A stretch of DNA of 64,000 nt, taken from Bradyrhizobium sp. CCGB12 (GTDB lineage: Bacteria; Pseudomonadota; Alphaproteobacteria; Rhizobiales; Xanthobacteraceae). The notes beneath the pieces were generated by a model. That model saw only the letters and a program-made list of their open reading frames with translations, made no database searches and was not told the origin of the DNA. Of the stretch, positions 1 through 9,046 are shown one piece after another. Position numbers and translations under genes: made by a program. Every line of letters begins with the position of its first letter. The first letter of the stretch is position 1. Location: the NCBI RefSeq assembly GCF_024199845.1, contig NZ_JANADO010000001.1, forward strand, positions 3,782,001-3,846,000, in the 5' to 3' direction.

Positions 1-752
1 TCGAAAAACCAGGGCCATTCCCCTTGTGGGCCTTGAAGCGCAATAAGATTGCGCACACAAGTATCGGCCATGACGAGCGCGGACGCCTCGCCGGCGAATT
101 CGCCATATTGATAGCAGGCGATCGAGAGATATGTCTGCGTCGCAAAGGACGAGAAGCGGCGCCGAAGGCCGAACGGCGCATCGAAGAACAATCCCGACTC
201 GCTGTGGAAGCGTTCCTTCAAGAAACGATAAAGCGGCCTGGCGTAGTGCCACCACTCATTCTCCCCCGCCCTCGCCTGGGCCACTACCCCCGTGAGCAGC
301 ATGCCAAGATCCTGGGCACGGAAGCTCTTCCACTGGGATTCATCGGCAAGAATGGCTCTCAGCTCGCATTTGACGGGGTCCGGTATCTCGAGGCCAAGCT
401 CGGCGCCGCTCCATAGCGCCATACCGAAGGTATATTTGCGCACCGGAAGCTTCGTGAGTTGAAGAACGTTACGATGGAATATTTCAGGCAGGTCAATGCC
501 ATCTGGCACTTCGCAGATGCGCGACATCCCGAGCAGAACGTTGAGGGTATAGAATACGTCACTGCTCGGTACCGACTCGTTAGGCGAAGAGCGTCCATCG
601 AGATGGTAAATATGCGACCACCGGCGGTGCTCAGGTAGCCAACAACGTTCCAGACCGTCGAGTGCATAGTTCACCAGTGGAGAATTCTGCGAGAGCTTGC
701 TCGCTGTCGTGGGCACCACGAGCTTCACTCCAAAATTCGGACTAATCATCAT
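1..752 (-). CDS. Hypothetical protein, 3' part cut by window edge
   Basis: An open leftward frame starts at ATG 752 and runs off position 1, giving about 250 residues with no stop. It begins 24 bases after the HlyD stop at 777, so it is probably the last visible gene of the secretion operon. The product is rich in Trp, Tyr, Phe and Leu and ends in the window with the phrase GEWPWFF. Helix-rich repeats of this kind occur in alpha/alpha-toroid proteins, but I cannot assign a family. No signal peptide is obvious. An upstream TTG at 758 is an alternative start. The coding frame is supported by its coherent composition; shorter frames in other phases (around 24-416 and 359-667) are shadows. Confidence 0.6.
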   Translation of the reverse strand, partial: MMISPNFGVKLVVPTTASKLSQNSPLVNYALDGLERCWLPEHRRWSHIYHLDGRSSPNESVPSSDVFYTLNVLLGMSRICEVPDGIDLPEIFHRNVLQLTKLPVRKYTFGMALWSGAELGLEIPDPVKCELRAILADESQWKSFRAQDLGMLLTGVVAQARAGENEWWHYARPLYRFLKERFHSESGLFFDAPFGLRRRFSSFATQTYLSIACYQYGEFAGEASALVMADTCVRNLIALQGPQGEWPWFF

Positions 753-776
753 GGTCAATCGCCATCCCAAGTCGGG

Positions 777-2204
777 TTAGTATTCTCGGATGCTTTCATC
801 CAATCCGCGTAGCAATGGGTAGAGGAAATAGGAAATCACGGTGCGCTTGCCGACTTTCAGTTCGGCCGTCACCGCCATACCCGGGATCAGTTGAATGCGC
901 TCGGCCGGCAGCCGAAGGTGCATGTCCGACAAGTCGACCAGTACGCGATAATAGGGAGCTGGCGCGTGACGCGCACCTTCGGCCTTCGGATCCGGTGAGA
1001 ACGTGTCCTGACTGATGACGCGGACTTCTCCTGTTGCAGTTCCATACTTCTGGAAAGGGAACGCTTCGAACTTGATACGAACCGCCTGCCCGAGCGCCAC
1101 CTGACCGATATCCCGTCCCTCGACGTTGACCTCCGCCTGAAGCGGCACGTCACGCGGAACCAGGACAAACAGCGTTTCCGCTTCGCGAACCACTGAGCCG
1201 ACTGTCCGGTTCGCGATGTCCAGCACCACAGCATCTGCCGGCGCCTGCAGGACGATTAACTGTCGGCGAAGTTCGGCTTTCTTCAATTCCTCCGTTGCGC
1301 TATTGCGCTTCGGCACGGTCTCCACCAGTTCCTGATAGGCGGTGCGGCGAAACTCCTCGGTGAAAACCTTCTGGTCAGCGCGAGCCTTTTCCAGCCGATG
1401 CGTAGTATCGGCGATACTGCCACGAACGCGCGCCAAATTGCTCTCAACCTCGAGCCGCGCATCGCGAGAGAGTAGAAAGTTGAGCCTCGAACCGACCTCC
1501 TTGTCCATCAACGAGGTGCGCATGGCTTCGATTGAACGCATCGTGTCGAGCCGTTGTAGGAGAACCCCCTCTTCGTCTTGCGCTGTCTTGAGATTGGCTC
1601 GAGCTGAAGCGATCTGGGCGTCGTAGTTCTGGAGCTGCGCCTCATAGGCGGCCTTCCTCTGCAAGAACAACTTTCCCTGCAGGATCTGGTCCGCATTTGT
1701 CAGGTCCTTGACGGCATACTCGGCCCCGTTCAATTCGGCGCCCAGACGATCGATCGACGCATCCAACCCAGCCACTCTGCCGCGCAATTGATCGAAATCG
1801 GCCTGTGAGAAGGTCGGATCGAGGGTCGCCAGAACGTCGCCACGGTTGACGCGATCACCGGCCTTGACATGAATCTCGCGTATGACCGACGTTTCCAGCG
1901 GCTGCACGACCAGGTTGGGACGTGTCGTGGTCAGTTTTCCCTGCGCCGTGACGATCATCTCCACTTGCGATATGCATGCCCAGATGACCGCGAAGGCAAT
2001 CAGTGCAAGTACCCCGTAGAGGGTGAGACGAGCGAGCCGCGGCGGCGCTTTCTGCTCGACCTCGGTTGCATCGGACTGGAATTCGTCGATCACTGGCGCC
2101 CGCCTCGGCGCCGACCTGAACAGCTTTCGCCGTCGCTCGACCGTTCTGGCGATGACCGGACCGTCCCGCTTCGCATCCGCGCGTGATTGCCTTGGCTCCT
2201 TCAT
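777..2204 (-). CDS. HlyD-family type I secretion periplasmic adaptor
   Basis: This membrane-fusion protein of about 475 residues links an inner-membrane ABC exporter to an outer-membrane TolC-like channel. After a basic N-terminus a single membrane helix (ARLTLYGVLALIAFAVIWA) is followed by the biotinyl-lipoyl-like segment with VVQPLETSVIREI and GDRVNRGDVLATLDPT, a long alpha-helical hairpin, and a C-terminal beta-barrel part ending in PGMAVTAELKVGKRTVISYF, the HlyD hallmark. I chose ATG 2204 because it overlaps the stop of the upstream ABC gene as ATGA, the usual sign of translational coupling. A start at 2252 would add 16 residues and overlap more. Length and layout are normal. No outer-membrane TolC partner is in the window. 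Confidence 0.92.
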   Translation of the reverse strand: MKEPRQSRADAKRDGPVIARTVERRRKLFRSAPRRAPVIDEFQSDATEVEQKAPPRLARLTLYGVLALIAFAVIWACISQVEMIVTAQGKLTTTRPNLVVQPLETSVIREIHVKAGDRVNRGDVLATLDPTFSQADFDQLRGRVAGLDASIDRLGAELNGAEYAVKDLTNADQILQGKLFLQRKAAYEAQLQNYDAQIASARANLKTAQDEEGVLLQRLDTMRSIEAMRTSLMDKEVGSRLNFLLSRDARLEVESNLARVRGSIADTTHRLEKARADQKVFTEEFRRTAYQELVETVPKRNSATEELKKAELRRQLIVLQAPADAVVLDIANRTVGSVVREAETLFVLVPRDVPLQAEVNVEGRDIGQVALGQAVRIKFEAFPFQKYGTATGEVRVISQDTFSPDPKAEGARHAPAPYYRVLVDLSDMHLRLPAERIQLIPGMAVTAELKVGKRTVISYFLYPLLRGLDESIREY

Positions 2205-4414
2205 GCAATCTGCTTCATCTGTTGGTTCCACAAATGCCGATAGATGGTGCATTTCGACAGGAGGTGGTCGTGGCGATCCACGTCGACGATCCGGCCGCGA
2301 TCCATCACCAGGATCTGGCTCGCTTCGGTCAGCATCGACAGCCGATGCGAGACGATGATGACGGTACGCCCTGCCGCCAAACGGCGGAGATTGCGCCTGA
2401 TGATCATTTCACTTTCGGAGTCGAGGGCACTCGTCGCTTCATCGAGAATCAAGATCCGCGGATTGACGATCAGGGCCCTTGCAATCGCGAGGCGCTGCTT
2501 CTGCCCGCCGGACAAGTTAGCGGCGTCTTCCTCGAGCATGGTGTCGAAGCCACGCGGTAACCGCTCGATGAACTCGTCGGCTCCTGCGAGCTGGGCCGCA
2601 GCGACGACCTCGGCGAAGGTCGCGTCACGTTTTACGCAGGCGATATTGTCGCGGACCGTCCCACGAAACAGGAAATTATCCTGCAAGACGATCCCGAGGT
2701 TTCGGCGCAGGTGCGCCAGGTCGAGCTCCCTCGCATCATAGCCGTCGATACGTAAGAGCCCCTGCTGCACCGGATACATGCCCGAAATCAGCCGCGTGAG
2801 CGTCGTCTTGCCAGAGCCGCTCCGGCCCACGATCCCGAAAATCGAACCCGGCTCGACGGCGAAGGAGACATCATCAAGTGCCGGCGCTCCTTCGGCTCCG
2901 TAACGAAAGGAAACACTGTCGAACTCGATTTTTCCGGCGAAGTCGGGCCGCAGCCCGTCTTTCCTACCATCACGTTCGGGCGTCTGATTCATGACCTCGC
3001 CGAGCATCTTCACGGCAAGAGCAACTTCCTGATATTCGTGCACCATGGTCACGAGCTGGACCAGTGGTCCGGAGACCCGGCCAGCCAACATGTTAAAGGC
3101 GACCAGCGCGCCGATAGTCATTTCGCCGGCGAAGACATCGAGTGCTCCGACAGCGATGATCCCAAGCGTCATGATCTTCTCGAGAAATCCAGTGAGCGCC
3201 TGGGCCCCTGCAGAAATCTTCTCGACACCGAAGCGCATGGTCACGGACTGTGCACAGCGGCTATCCCAAACCCTGCCCTGCACCGGCTCCATCCCGAGCG
3301 ACTTCACGGTGCGCATGCCGTGAACTGTTTCGACGAGCAGAGCCTGCCGCGCACCTTCCGCCTGGTAAAGATCGTAAAGACGTCGCCGAAAAGGACCCAT
3401 GAGCAGGCCAACGACAGCACCGCTCGCGGCGGTAAAGGCCAGAACCATGAGGGTCAACTTGACGCTGTAGAGCGCAAGCACCGGCAGGAAGACGAATAAC
3501 GAAAGCGCATCGAGGCTCGTCAAAAATAGCCGCCCGGTCAGGAACTCGCGGATCCGCGCCGCCTGTTGCATGTGCTTGACCAGAACCCCCGCGGCCATGT
3601 GCTCGAAGAAAGTGACCGGCAGCCCGAGGAGATGCGCGAACGTTTTTGTGGCAACTCGAATGTCGACCTTGTTGGTCGCATAAAGCAGAAGGTAGCGCCG
3701 CAGAAAGCCGAAGATCGCGTCAAAGACGAGTGCTATGGCCGCTCCTGCCGCAAGTACGTAGAGCGTGGTGAAGCTCTCGTGCACCAAAACCTTGTCGATG
3801 ACGAGCTGGAAAAAGATCGGAACGACCAGGCCCAAAGCATAGAGCAGGATGGCCGCAATCGCGACGTCCCTGAACAGTCGCCATTGACGAAGCAGTTCCG
3901 GTACGAACCACCGGAGACCGAAACTCCTCCGACCATCCAGCGTCGACTGCTCGCGCTTGATCAGGATCGTGTCACCTGCCCATTGGGCACAGAAGCGGTC
4001 ACGGTCGACAACCAAGACTTCGTGCTTGCGGTCGGCGAGCGGGTCGAAGACACAGACGGCCTCAGAAGCCTCAGCTCCCCGTTCCGCACCAAGAACCACG
4101 ATCCAGTTGCCATTGGCGAGCCGAACCAGCGCCGGATAGGCTTCTCCGAGGCGCGTCAGCGCACCCCAGTCCAGTTTCGTGTTTTTCGCGCGCAGGCCTG
4201 CATCCTTCGCCATGCGCAACAGAAGATTCAACGAAGGCGGGCCGGCAACGGCATAGGCATGCTTCAGGCGTTCAACCGGCAGATCGATGCCATGATGTCC
4301 GGAGATCTTGGACAGGCATTCCAATGCCGTCTGCGTAGCCAGTCCGGGCGCATCCGCAACCCGGTCCCTTGCATCGCCAGTGGCGTCGATTTCAGCGGAA
4401 ATTCGAAGAGACAT
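2201..4414 (-). CDS. Type I secretion ABC transporter (C39-like domain, membrane domain, ATPase)
   Basis: This 737-residue half-transporter exports proteins in one step with the downstream HlyD protein. The N-terminal 140 residues resemble a C39 peptidase-like domain. The Cys in TALECLSKISGHHGID is followed by Leu, not Gly, and the usual His position reads NWIVVLG, so it is probably a non-cleaving HlyB-type docking domain (inference). Six membrane helices follow (about residues 170-450). The ATPase has Walker A GRSGSGKTT, signature LSGGQKQR, Walker B ILILDEATSAL and the H-loop SHR. The domain order and length match the HlyB/PrtD group. It overlaps the small upstream gene by 23 bases and hlyD by 4, so the three are co-translated. 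No RTX substrate gene is seen nearby. Confidence 0.93.
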   Translation of the reverse strand: MSLRISAEIDATGDARDRVADAPGLATQTALECLSKISGHHGIDLPVERLKHAYAVAGPPSLNLLLRMAKDAGLRAKNTKLDWGALTRLGEAYPALVRLANGNWIVVLGAERGAEASEAVCVFDPLADRKHEVLVVDRDRFCAQWAGDTILIKREQSTLDGRRSFGLRWFVPELLRQWRLFRDVAIAAILLYALGLVVPIFFQLVIDKVLVHESFTTLYVLAAGAAIALVFDAIFGFLRRYLLLYATNKVDIRVATKTFAHLLGLPVTFFEHMAAGVLVKHMQQAARIREFLTGRLFLTSLDALSLFVFLPVLALYSVKLTLMVLAFTAASGAVVGLLMGPFRRRLYDLYQAEGARQALLVETVHGMRTVKSLGMEPVQGRVWDSRCAQSVTMRFGVEKISAGAQALTGFLEKIMTLGIIAVGALDVFAGEMTIGALVAFNMLAGRVSGPLVQLVTMVHEYQEVALAVKMLGEVMNQTPERDGRKDGLRPDFAGKIEFDSVSFRYGAEGAPALDDVSFAVEPGSIFGIVGRSGSGKTTLTRLISGMYPVQQGLLRIDGYDARELDLAHLRRNLGIVLQDNFLFRGTVRDNIACVKRDATFAEVVAAAQLAGADEFIERLPRGFDTMLEEDAANLSGGQKQRLAIARALIVNPRILILDEATSALDSESEMIIRRNLRRLAAGRTVIIVSHRLSMLTEASQILVMDRGRIVDVDRHDHLLSKCTIYRHLWNQQMKQIA

Positions 4415-4712
4415 TCAGAGACCGTGTGTTGGGCGGCAGCGCATCACGCACTCCCGACGCATCGCTGCGCGACTCAGCTGTCGGATTCCGCCGGACCGCG
4501 CCGGCATCAACCAGTCCCTGCAGCGCCTTCTGCATCACATCGACTGAATTGGCGAAGGATTCGACCGAGAAGATCAGCCGCTGAGAAAACACCCGCTTGG
4601 GGACATTGTTGGCGTCACGCTCCGTCGGTGAAAGACTGACCAGATCGATGCGGACGATGGTTCCGCTGACGGTAATTTCCTCGATTCCATCGGTATAAAG
4701 TTCGGCGTGCAT
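4392..4712 (-). CDS. Small conserved-looking protein leading the secretion operon
   Basis: The 106-residue product begins MHAELYTDGIEEITVSGTIV and is soluble, with no signal peptide or membrane segment. A clear ribosome site (AGGAG, 8 bases away) precedes ATG 4712. The gene overlaps the ABC transporter start by 23 bases, which ties it to secretion. The first 70 residues alternate beta-strand-like and acidic stretches; the last 30 are low-complexity and polar. I do not recognise the family. By position it could be a secretion accessory factor or chaperone-like protein, but nothing in the sequence proves that. Confidence 0.65.
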   Translation of the reverse strand: MHAELYTDGIEEITVSGTIVRIDLVSLSPTERDANNVPKRVFSQRLIFSVESFANSVDVMQKALQGLVDAGAVRRNPTAESRSDASGVRDALPPNTRSLNVSSNFR

Positions 4713-4722
4713 CCTGCGTCTC

Positions 4723-5179
4723 CTATGCTGCCGCTAGCTGCGGTCTAAAAACGACGTCAACGCCATAGCTCGTTGAGTTGTAGGTGCTGGTCGGAAACAG
4801 GCTTCCCGTCCCGCCTGCGAACACAGTTGGGACGCCACGAGGCTTGCTGAACCCGAGAGCAAAGCGGGCAATCGCGACTGGAAAGACGTGGAGAAGGCGG
4901 TGGCATATCCCCGCCCAAGTCCGACGGATCGTCCGAGCCGGCCCGAGACAACTGGTCGAGGACCGAGGCGCCACCAACGAGAAGTGCGAGAGGAGGCCCC
5001 CTGCGCAACCCGCCTGCTCGCGGATCAGCAAACGGCGGAGCCCAAAGGCCGGGCGGATCGAAGCCCGCCAATGCATTGAAAAACGGCGATTCCTGCCAAA
5101 GAACGGGAATAGCTCCCCCCGGAAGAGCGGCCCCAGCTTCCCGGCCAAAGACGCCCGCCTTTTGATCCAGCATGGCCAT
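4723..5179 (-). pseudogene. Small ORF with probable frameshift, first gene of secretion operon
   Basis: From ATG 5179 a frame begins MAMLDQKAGVFGREAGAALP and reads like real protein rich in Gly, Pro and Ala for about 95 residues. It then turns into unlikely Cys/Arg-rich sequence. The adjacent frame, in contrast, becomes plausible from about position 4885 to its stop at 4723 (FPVAIARFALGFSKPRG, then a Gly/Ser/Thr-rich tail ending PQLAAA), stopping 10 bases before the next gene. A one-base indel near 4885, around a short T run, would join both halves into about 150 residues. Either it is a frameshifted pseudogene, a sequencing error, or one frame alone is used. The protein is unknown; a secreted substrate is possible but unproven. 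Confidence 0.4.
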
Positions 5180-5184
5180 ACCAA

Positions 5185-5280
5185 TTAAATAGATTATCGA
5201 CGAACATTTTAATTCTATTTAAAACGGCCGTCAAACATTTACCCGCGCACATTTAAAATAACTTCCCGACCGGCTAAGCG
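5185..5280 (-). promoter_or_regulatory. AT-rich promoter region of the secretion operon
   Basis: This short gap lies between the rmlA stop and the start of the leftward secretion operon. It contains AT-rich runs (TTAAATAGATTA, TTTTAATTCTATTTAAAA) that contrast with the flanking GC-rich genes. Both flanking transcription units run left, so it must hold the end of the rml unit and probably the promoter of the secretion unit. I cannot fix a -35/-10 pair. Confidence 0.3.
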
Positions 5281-6168
5281 CTATTGCGAAGCGAATTGCG
5301 GCAGCGCCGTGATGTCGCTCAGATATTTTCCGTAGCCACTCTTTTCCAGCGGTTGCGCCAGCGCAAGAAGTTGATCACGATTGATGAAGCCGAGCCTGAA
5401 GGCGACTTCCTCGAGACAGGCAATCTTCATTCCCTGCCGCTTTTCCAGGGTCTGCACGAACGTACCTGCATCGATGAGAGACTCGACCGTACCGGTGTCC
5501 AGCCAGGCAAACCCCCGCCCCATGCGCTCAACGTGGAGCGCACCTGCCGAAAGGTAACGCATCTGAAGATCGGTAATCTCGAGCTCGCCGCGTGAGGACG
5601 GCTCGACGCGACGAGCGTAGCGGACAACGCGATTGTCGAAAAAATACAACCCCGTAATTGCCCAGTTCGAAGCCGGCCGTTTGGGTTTCTCCTCGATCGA
5701 TACCGGGCGGTCCGCCGCATCAAACGCAACCACGCCATATCGTTCTGGGTCTCGCACGTGATAGGCAAAAACCGTTGCGCCTTCCTCGCGTCCTGCCGCC
5801 CTGGCAAGCAAATCGCTCAGGCCATCGCCGAAGAATATATTGTCCCCAAGCACCATCGCCACACGATCGCTTCCGATGAAATCGGCACCAATAATGAAGG
5901 CGTCCGCGAGACCGGCAGGACGGATTTGTTCCGCGTAGCTGAGCCGAATGCCCCATTGGCTGCCGTCACCCAGCAACCGCTCGAACTGACACCGATCTGA
6001 GGGCGTGGTGATGATCAGGATTTCGCGAATTCCTGCCAACATCAGCGTCGACAGGGGATAATAGATCATTGGCTTGTCATAGATCGGGAGCAACTGTTTG
6101 CTGACCACGCGCGTGATCGGATAGAGGCGCGTTCCGCTGCCGCCGGCCAGCACGATTCCCTTCAGCAT
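5281..6168 (-). CDS. rfbA: Glucose-1-phosphate thymidylyltransferase
   Basis: The 295-residue enzyme joins dTTP and glucose-1-phosphate to give dTDP-glucose, the first step of dTDP-L-rhamnose synthesis in the cytoplasm. The N-terminal nucleotide-binding signature is [11 protein letters not shown], followed by [18 protein letters not shown], and [12 protein letters not shown] carries the metal-binding Asp. The C-terminal half contains the usual [20 protein letters not shown] sugar-binding segment. Length is typical of RmlA. It is last in the order rmlC-B-D-A and its start lies inside the 3' end of rmlD, which overlaps it by 92 bases. Start at ATG 6168 gives the canonical N-terminus [10 protein letters not shown]. 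Confidence 0.96.
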   Translation of the reverse strand: MLKGIVLAGGSGTRLYPITRVVSKQLLPIYDKPMIYYPLSTLMLAGIREILIITTPSDRCQFERLLGDGSQWGIRLSYAEQIRPAGLADAFIIGADFIGSDRVAMVLGDNIFFGDGLSDLLARAAGREEGATVFAYHVRDPERYGVVAFDAADRPVSIEEKPKRPASNWAITGLYFFDNRVVRYARRVEPSSRGELEITDLQMRYLSAGALHVERMGRGFAWLDTGTVESLIDAGTFVQTLEKRQGMKIACLEEVAFRLGFINRDQLLALAQPLEKSGYGKYLSDITALPQFASQ

Positions 6169-7066
6169 CGACTTCTCCTTCTCCCACCATCTGCTCCAGA
6201 CAAGCCTTCAGTGAATGGCGCCAAGGTGCCAATCGAATCCCAAACACGCGTTCGGCCTTGGATGAGTCCAGGCGCGAGTTCCGAGGCCGGCGCGCAGCGG
6301 TCGGAAACTCCTCAGTCGTAATCGCCTCGAGCACCGGGATCTTCGCTCCACGACGGGAACGCTCGCAGAAGATTGCCTGCGCGAAGTCGTGCCAGTTCGT
6401 CTCGCCTTGACCCGCGAGATGAAAGATGCCGGCCGTCGCCCTGCGATCGTCCGTTACCGACCGTTCTGCGATCCGAAGGACAGCCTCCGCGAGGTCGAAT
6501 ACAGAGGTCGGATTGCCATGCTGGTCGTGGACGACCCTTACAATTTCCTGCGTCTCACATAGCCGCAGCATCGTTCGAACGAAATTGCTGCCATAAGGGC
6601 TGTAAAGCCAAGAGCATCTGATCACGGTCGCGAGCGGGTGCGCTGCCAATACAGCAGCTTCACCGGCCAGCTTCGACGCGCCATAGACGCTCAACGGTGC
6701 GGGAATGTCACTTTCGTCGTATGCATCGGGTTTCGCACCGTCGAACACATAGTCGGTGGAAAGATGGATCAGCGGAATATTCATTTGCCACGCGACGTCC
6801 GCCAACGCCGCCGCGCCATCGCGGTTGACACTGAACGCTCTCGCCGCTTCCGACTCGGCCCGATCGACCGCCGTATATGCGGCCGCATTGATGATTGCAG
6901 ACGGCGCGATAGACCCGATGAGCTTGTCGATCCCCTCGCGGTTCTCTAGATCGAGTTCCGGGCGCCCGAGAGCGACCGCAGGCAGACCGCGCCTTGCAGC
7001 AAGATCACGAAGACACTTTGCCAACTGACCATTCCGGCCGGCAATTAAGAGGGGTCGATCTGTCAT
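6077..7066 (-). CDS. rfbD: dTDP-4-dehydrorhamnose reductase
   Basis: This reductase makes dTDP-L-rhamnose, the last step of the pathway. It is an extended short-chain dehydrogenase: the nucleotide-binding loop is [11 protein letters not shown], followed by [13 protein letters not shown], the motif STDYVFDG, and the catalytic YGASKLAGE (YxxxK). I place the start at ATG 7066, 7 bases after the rmlB stop, because it gives the family N-terminus; upstream codons in frame would only add shadow sequence antisense-like to rmlB. The family normally stops near residue 300. Here about 30 extra Arg/Asp/Gly-rich residues follow LEQMV and overlap rmlA by 92 bases, suggesting that the ancestral stop was lost by point mutation or frameshift. 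Confidence 0.93.
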   Translation of the reverse strand: MTDRPLLIAGRNGQLAKCLRDLAARRGLPAVALGRPELDLENREGIDKLIGSIAPSAIINAAAYTAVDRAESEAARAFSVNRDGAAALADVAWQMNIPLIHLSTDYVFDGAKPDAYDESDIPAPLSVYGASKLAGEAAVLAAHPLATVIRCSWLYSPYGSNFVRTMLRLCETQEIVRVVHDQHGNPTSVFDLAEAVLRIAERSVTDDRRATAGIFHLAGQGETNWHDFAQAIFCERSRRGAKIPVLEAITTEEFPTAARRPRNSRLDSSKAERVFGIRLAPWRHSLKACLEQMVGEGEVDAEGNRAGRRQRNAPLSDHARGQQTVAPDL

Positions 7067-7073
7067 CTTCACC

Positions 7074-8132
7074 TCAGTGTTGGGAGGCCAGGAGACCGAG
7101 ACGCGAGCCATCATAAACACCGCGGCGAGCGCGCTCCCACCATGCACGATTTTTGAGGTACCAACCGACAGTTTCGGCCAACCCCTGTTCGAAGGTCCTC
7201 GTCGGTTCCCAGCCGAGTTCGCGATGTGCCTTCGACGCATCGATTGCATAGCGCGCATCATGTCCTGGACGATCCGGCACGAACGTGATGAGAGATCGTC
7301 TCGTTATTGCGCCCGGAGATAGCCGATCCAGCACCTCACAAACCCGGGAGACAACGTCCAAGTTGGATCGCTCGGCATTTCCGCCGAAATTATACTTCTC
7401 GCCCGGCCTCCCTTCGTGCAGCAGTCTTATCAAGCCAGCGGCATGATCATCGACGTGAAGCCAATCGCGAATGTTTCGGCCGTCGCCGTAGACCGGTAGA
7501 GGCTTCCGGTCGATGGCATTGAGGATCGTCAGCGGGATGAGCTTTTCTGGGAACTGGTATGGCCCGTAGTTGTTCGAGCAGTTCGATACGATGACCGGCA
7601 AACCGTAGGTCTTAAACCATGCAAGTGCGAGGTGGTCCGATGCAGCCTTGCTCGCCGAGTACGGTGAGCTCGGTCTGTAGGGCGTGTCCTCGCGAAACAG
7701 GTCGTCTGCTCCCAGTGAACCGTAGACCTCGTCTGTCGATACGTGAACGAAACGAAATTGCTTCCGCCTCGGAAGCGGCAGACGTTCGTAGTAGGTTCTG
7801 GCAGCCTCCAATAGCGTGTAGGTGCCGACGATATTGGTGTTGACGAATGCGTCGGGCCCGTTGATTGAACGATCGACGTGGCTTTCGGCGGCCAGATGTA
7901 TGATCGCATCCGGCTCGTATTCGGCGAACGCGATATCCATGACCTCGCGATCGCAGATGTCGGACTGCAAGAACGCATAGGGCTCCAGCCTCTCCAGGCT
8001 CGCGAGCGAAGCCAGATTGGCTGCGTATGTCAACTTGTCGACGTTGATCACTGCGGCCCCAGTCTGCAGCACCAAACGACGACACACCGCAGAACCGATA
8101 AAGCCCGCCCCGCCGGTCACCAAGATGCGCAT
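7074..8132 (-). CDS. rfbB: dTDP-glucose 4,6-dehydratase
   Basis: The 352-residue enzyme converts dTDP-glucose to dTDP-4-keto-6-deoxyglucose using bound NAD. The Rossmann loop [10 protein letters not shown] begins the protein. [23 protein letters not shown] and the catalytic [10 protein letters not shown] are all intact, and the C-terminal substrate-binding segment has [13 protein letters not shown] and [11 protein letters not shown]. Length matches RmlB. It follows rmlC by 13 bases and precedes rmlD by 7, so the four rml genes form one leftward operon feeding rhamnose to the adjacent polysaccharide genes. Confidence 0.96.
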   Translation of the reverse strand: MRILVTGGAGFIGSAVCRRLVLQTGAAVINVDKLTYAANLASLASLERLEPYAFLQSDICDREVMDIAFAEYEPDAIIHLAAESHVDRSINGPDAFVNTNIVGTYTLLEAARTYYERLPLPRRKQFRFVHVSTDEVYGSLGADDLFREDTPYRPSSPYSASKAASDHLALAWFKTYGLPVIVSNCSNNYGPYQFPEKLIPLTILNAIDRKPLPVYGDGRNIRDWLHVDDHAAGLIRLLHEGRPGEKYNFGGNAERSNLDVVSRVCEVLDRLSPGAITRRSLITFVPDRPGHDARYAIDASKAHRELGWEPTRTFEQGLAETVGWYLKNRAWWERARRGVYDGSRLGLLASQH

Positions 8133-8145
8133 CTACTCGTCTCCA

Positions 8146-8703
8146 CTAGTCGAAAACGTAACCAACCTGGTTGAGCGTAGGAAGGAGCTGGTCCTTTGGC
8201 GACAGCTGCGCCTCTGAGACTGTCACGGGCCACCTGATCTCTAGTGCTGGATCAGCCCAATAGACGCCACCGTCATGGCTCGGGGCGTAGACCTGGTCTA
8301 CCTTGTACAGGACGACGGTCTTGGGTTGCAGCGTACAGAAACCATGCGCGAAGCCCTTCGGAATGAACAACTGCTCGCCGCTTTCACTATCCAGCTGGAT
8401 GGCGATGTGCTTACCAAAGCTGGGCGATGAACGCCGGAGATCCACTGCGATGTCGAGAATGGCGCCGCTCAACACCCGTATCAGCTTCGCCTGGGCGAAT
8501 GGCGCTCGCTGGAAATGCAAGCCGCGCACCGTGCCGATACGATCCGAGCTGGACTGATTATCCTGAACGAAGTCATGGAGAATCCCCTTCTCCGCAAAGG
8601 TCGATCGCTGGAAGGTCTCGGAGAAGTATCCGCGGGCGTCGGAGAACCGATCTGGGCGAACTACTTTGACATCGGGGATCGCCAAGGATCGCAATTCCAG
8701 CAT
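8146..8703 (-). CDS. rfbC: dTDP-4-dehydrorhamnose 3,5-epimerase
   Basis: The 185-residue cupin-type epimerase inverts C3 and C5 of the 4-keto sugar. Visible family motifs are DARGYFSETF, FVQDNQSSS, TVRGLHFQ (with the catalytic His), FIPKGFAHGF and YKVDQVYAPSHDGGVYW. I chose ATG 8703 because it gives the standard length, begins MLELRSLAIPDVKVVRPDRF and has GGAGAG eight bases upstream; an in-frame start at 8808 would add 35 residues with no family match. It is the first gene of the leftward rml operon. Confidence 0.95.
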   Translation of the reverse strand: MLELRSLAIPDVKVVRPDRFSDARGYFSETFQRSTFAEKGILHDFVQDNQSSSDRIGTVRGLHFQRAPFAQAKLIRVLSGAILDIAVDLRRSSPSFGKHIAIQLDSESGEQLFIPKGFAHGFCTLQPKTVVLYKVDQVYAPSHDGGVYWADPALEIRWPVTVSEAQLSPKDQLLPTLNQVGYVFD

Positions 8704-9046
8704 TAGGCACTCTCCTGCCCCGTTTAAATCCGGATCGAGTTTCGATACAGCGAGCGGCAATACGAAATAATTAATCCGCGCGCTCCCAACTCGCTCCCCA
8801 ACGTTCACATTATTTTCGGCGAGAAATATTGGTCACGGCTTAAGTCACAGAAAAATCTATCATTTATCGGCATCAAGCCGGACGAACTAACCACGACGTC
8901 ATTTTCAATCTTGTCGCGATTAATAAATGATTTATTTAATTTGGCAAGAAGATTTTTATAAGATATATAATCGCCTGCCCCGCGAGTTTCCTTAAATGCG
9001 GCCTGCGGGCGGGCGGCCGCAAAGGTGACCCACCGTCGACAGGTAC
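8704..9046. promoter_or_regulatory. Divergent AT-rich promoter region between rml operon and EPS genes
   Basis: This 343-base gap separates the leftward rml operon from the rightward exopolysaccharide genes. Its centre (about 8820-8975) is markedly AT-rich. I see no convincing gene in it; an open leftward frame at 8805-9122 has poor composition and overlaps the real start of the next gene. AT-rich intergenic DNA beside two H-NS-like genes makes silencing by those proteins plausible, but that is inference. Confidence 0.5.
8941..8971 (+). promoter_or_regulatory. Candidate sigma-70-type promoter for the EPS genes
   Basis: TTGGCA at 8941-8946 is followed after 17 bases by TATATA at 8964-8969, with TATAAT reading at 8966-8971. 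The pair lies about 75 bases before the start of the Wzc-like gene. It fits the housekeeping consensus, but AT-rich DNA yields such matches by chance, and no transcript evidence exists here. Confidence 0.35.

Noticed and set aside
4784..5188. A plus-strand 134-residue frame opposite the first secretion-operon gene
   Set aside because: Arg/Pro-rich shadow; no ribosome site and no neighbours on that strand.
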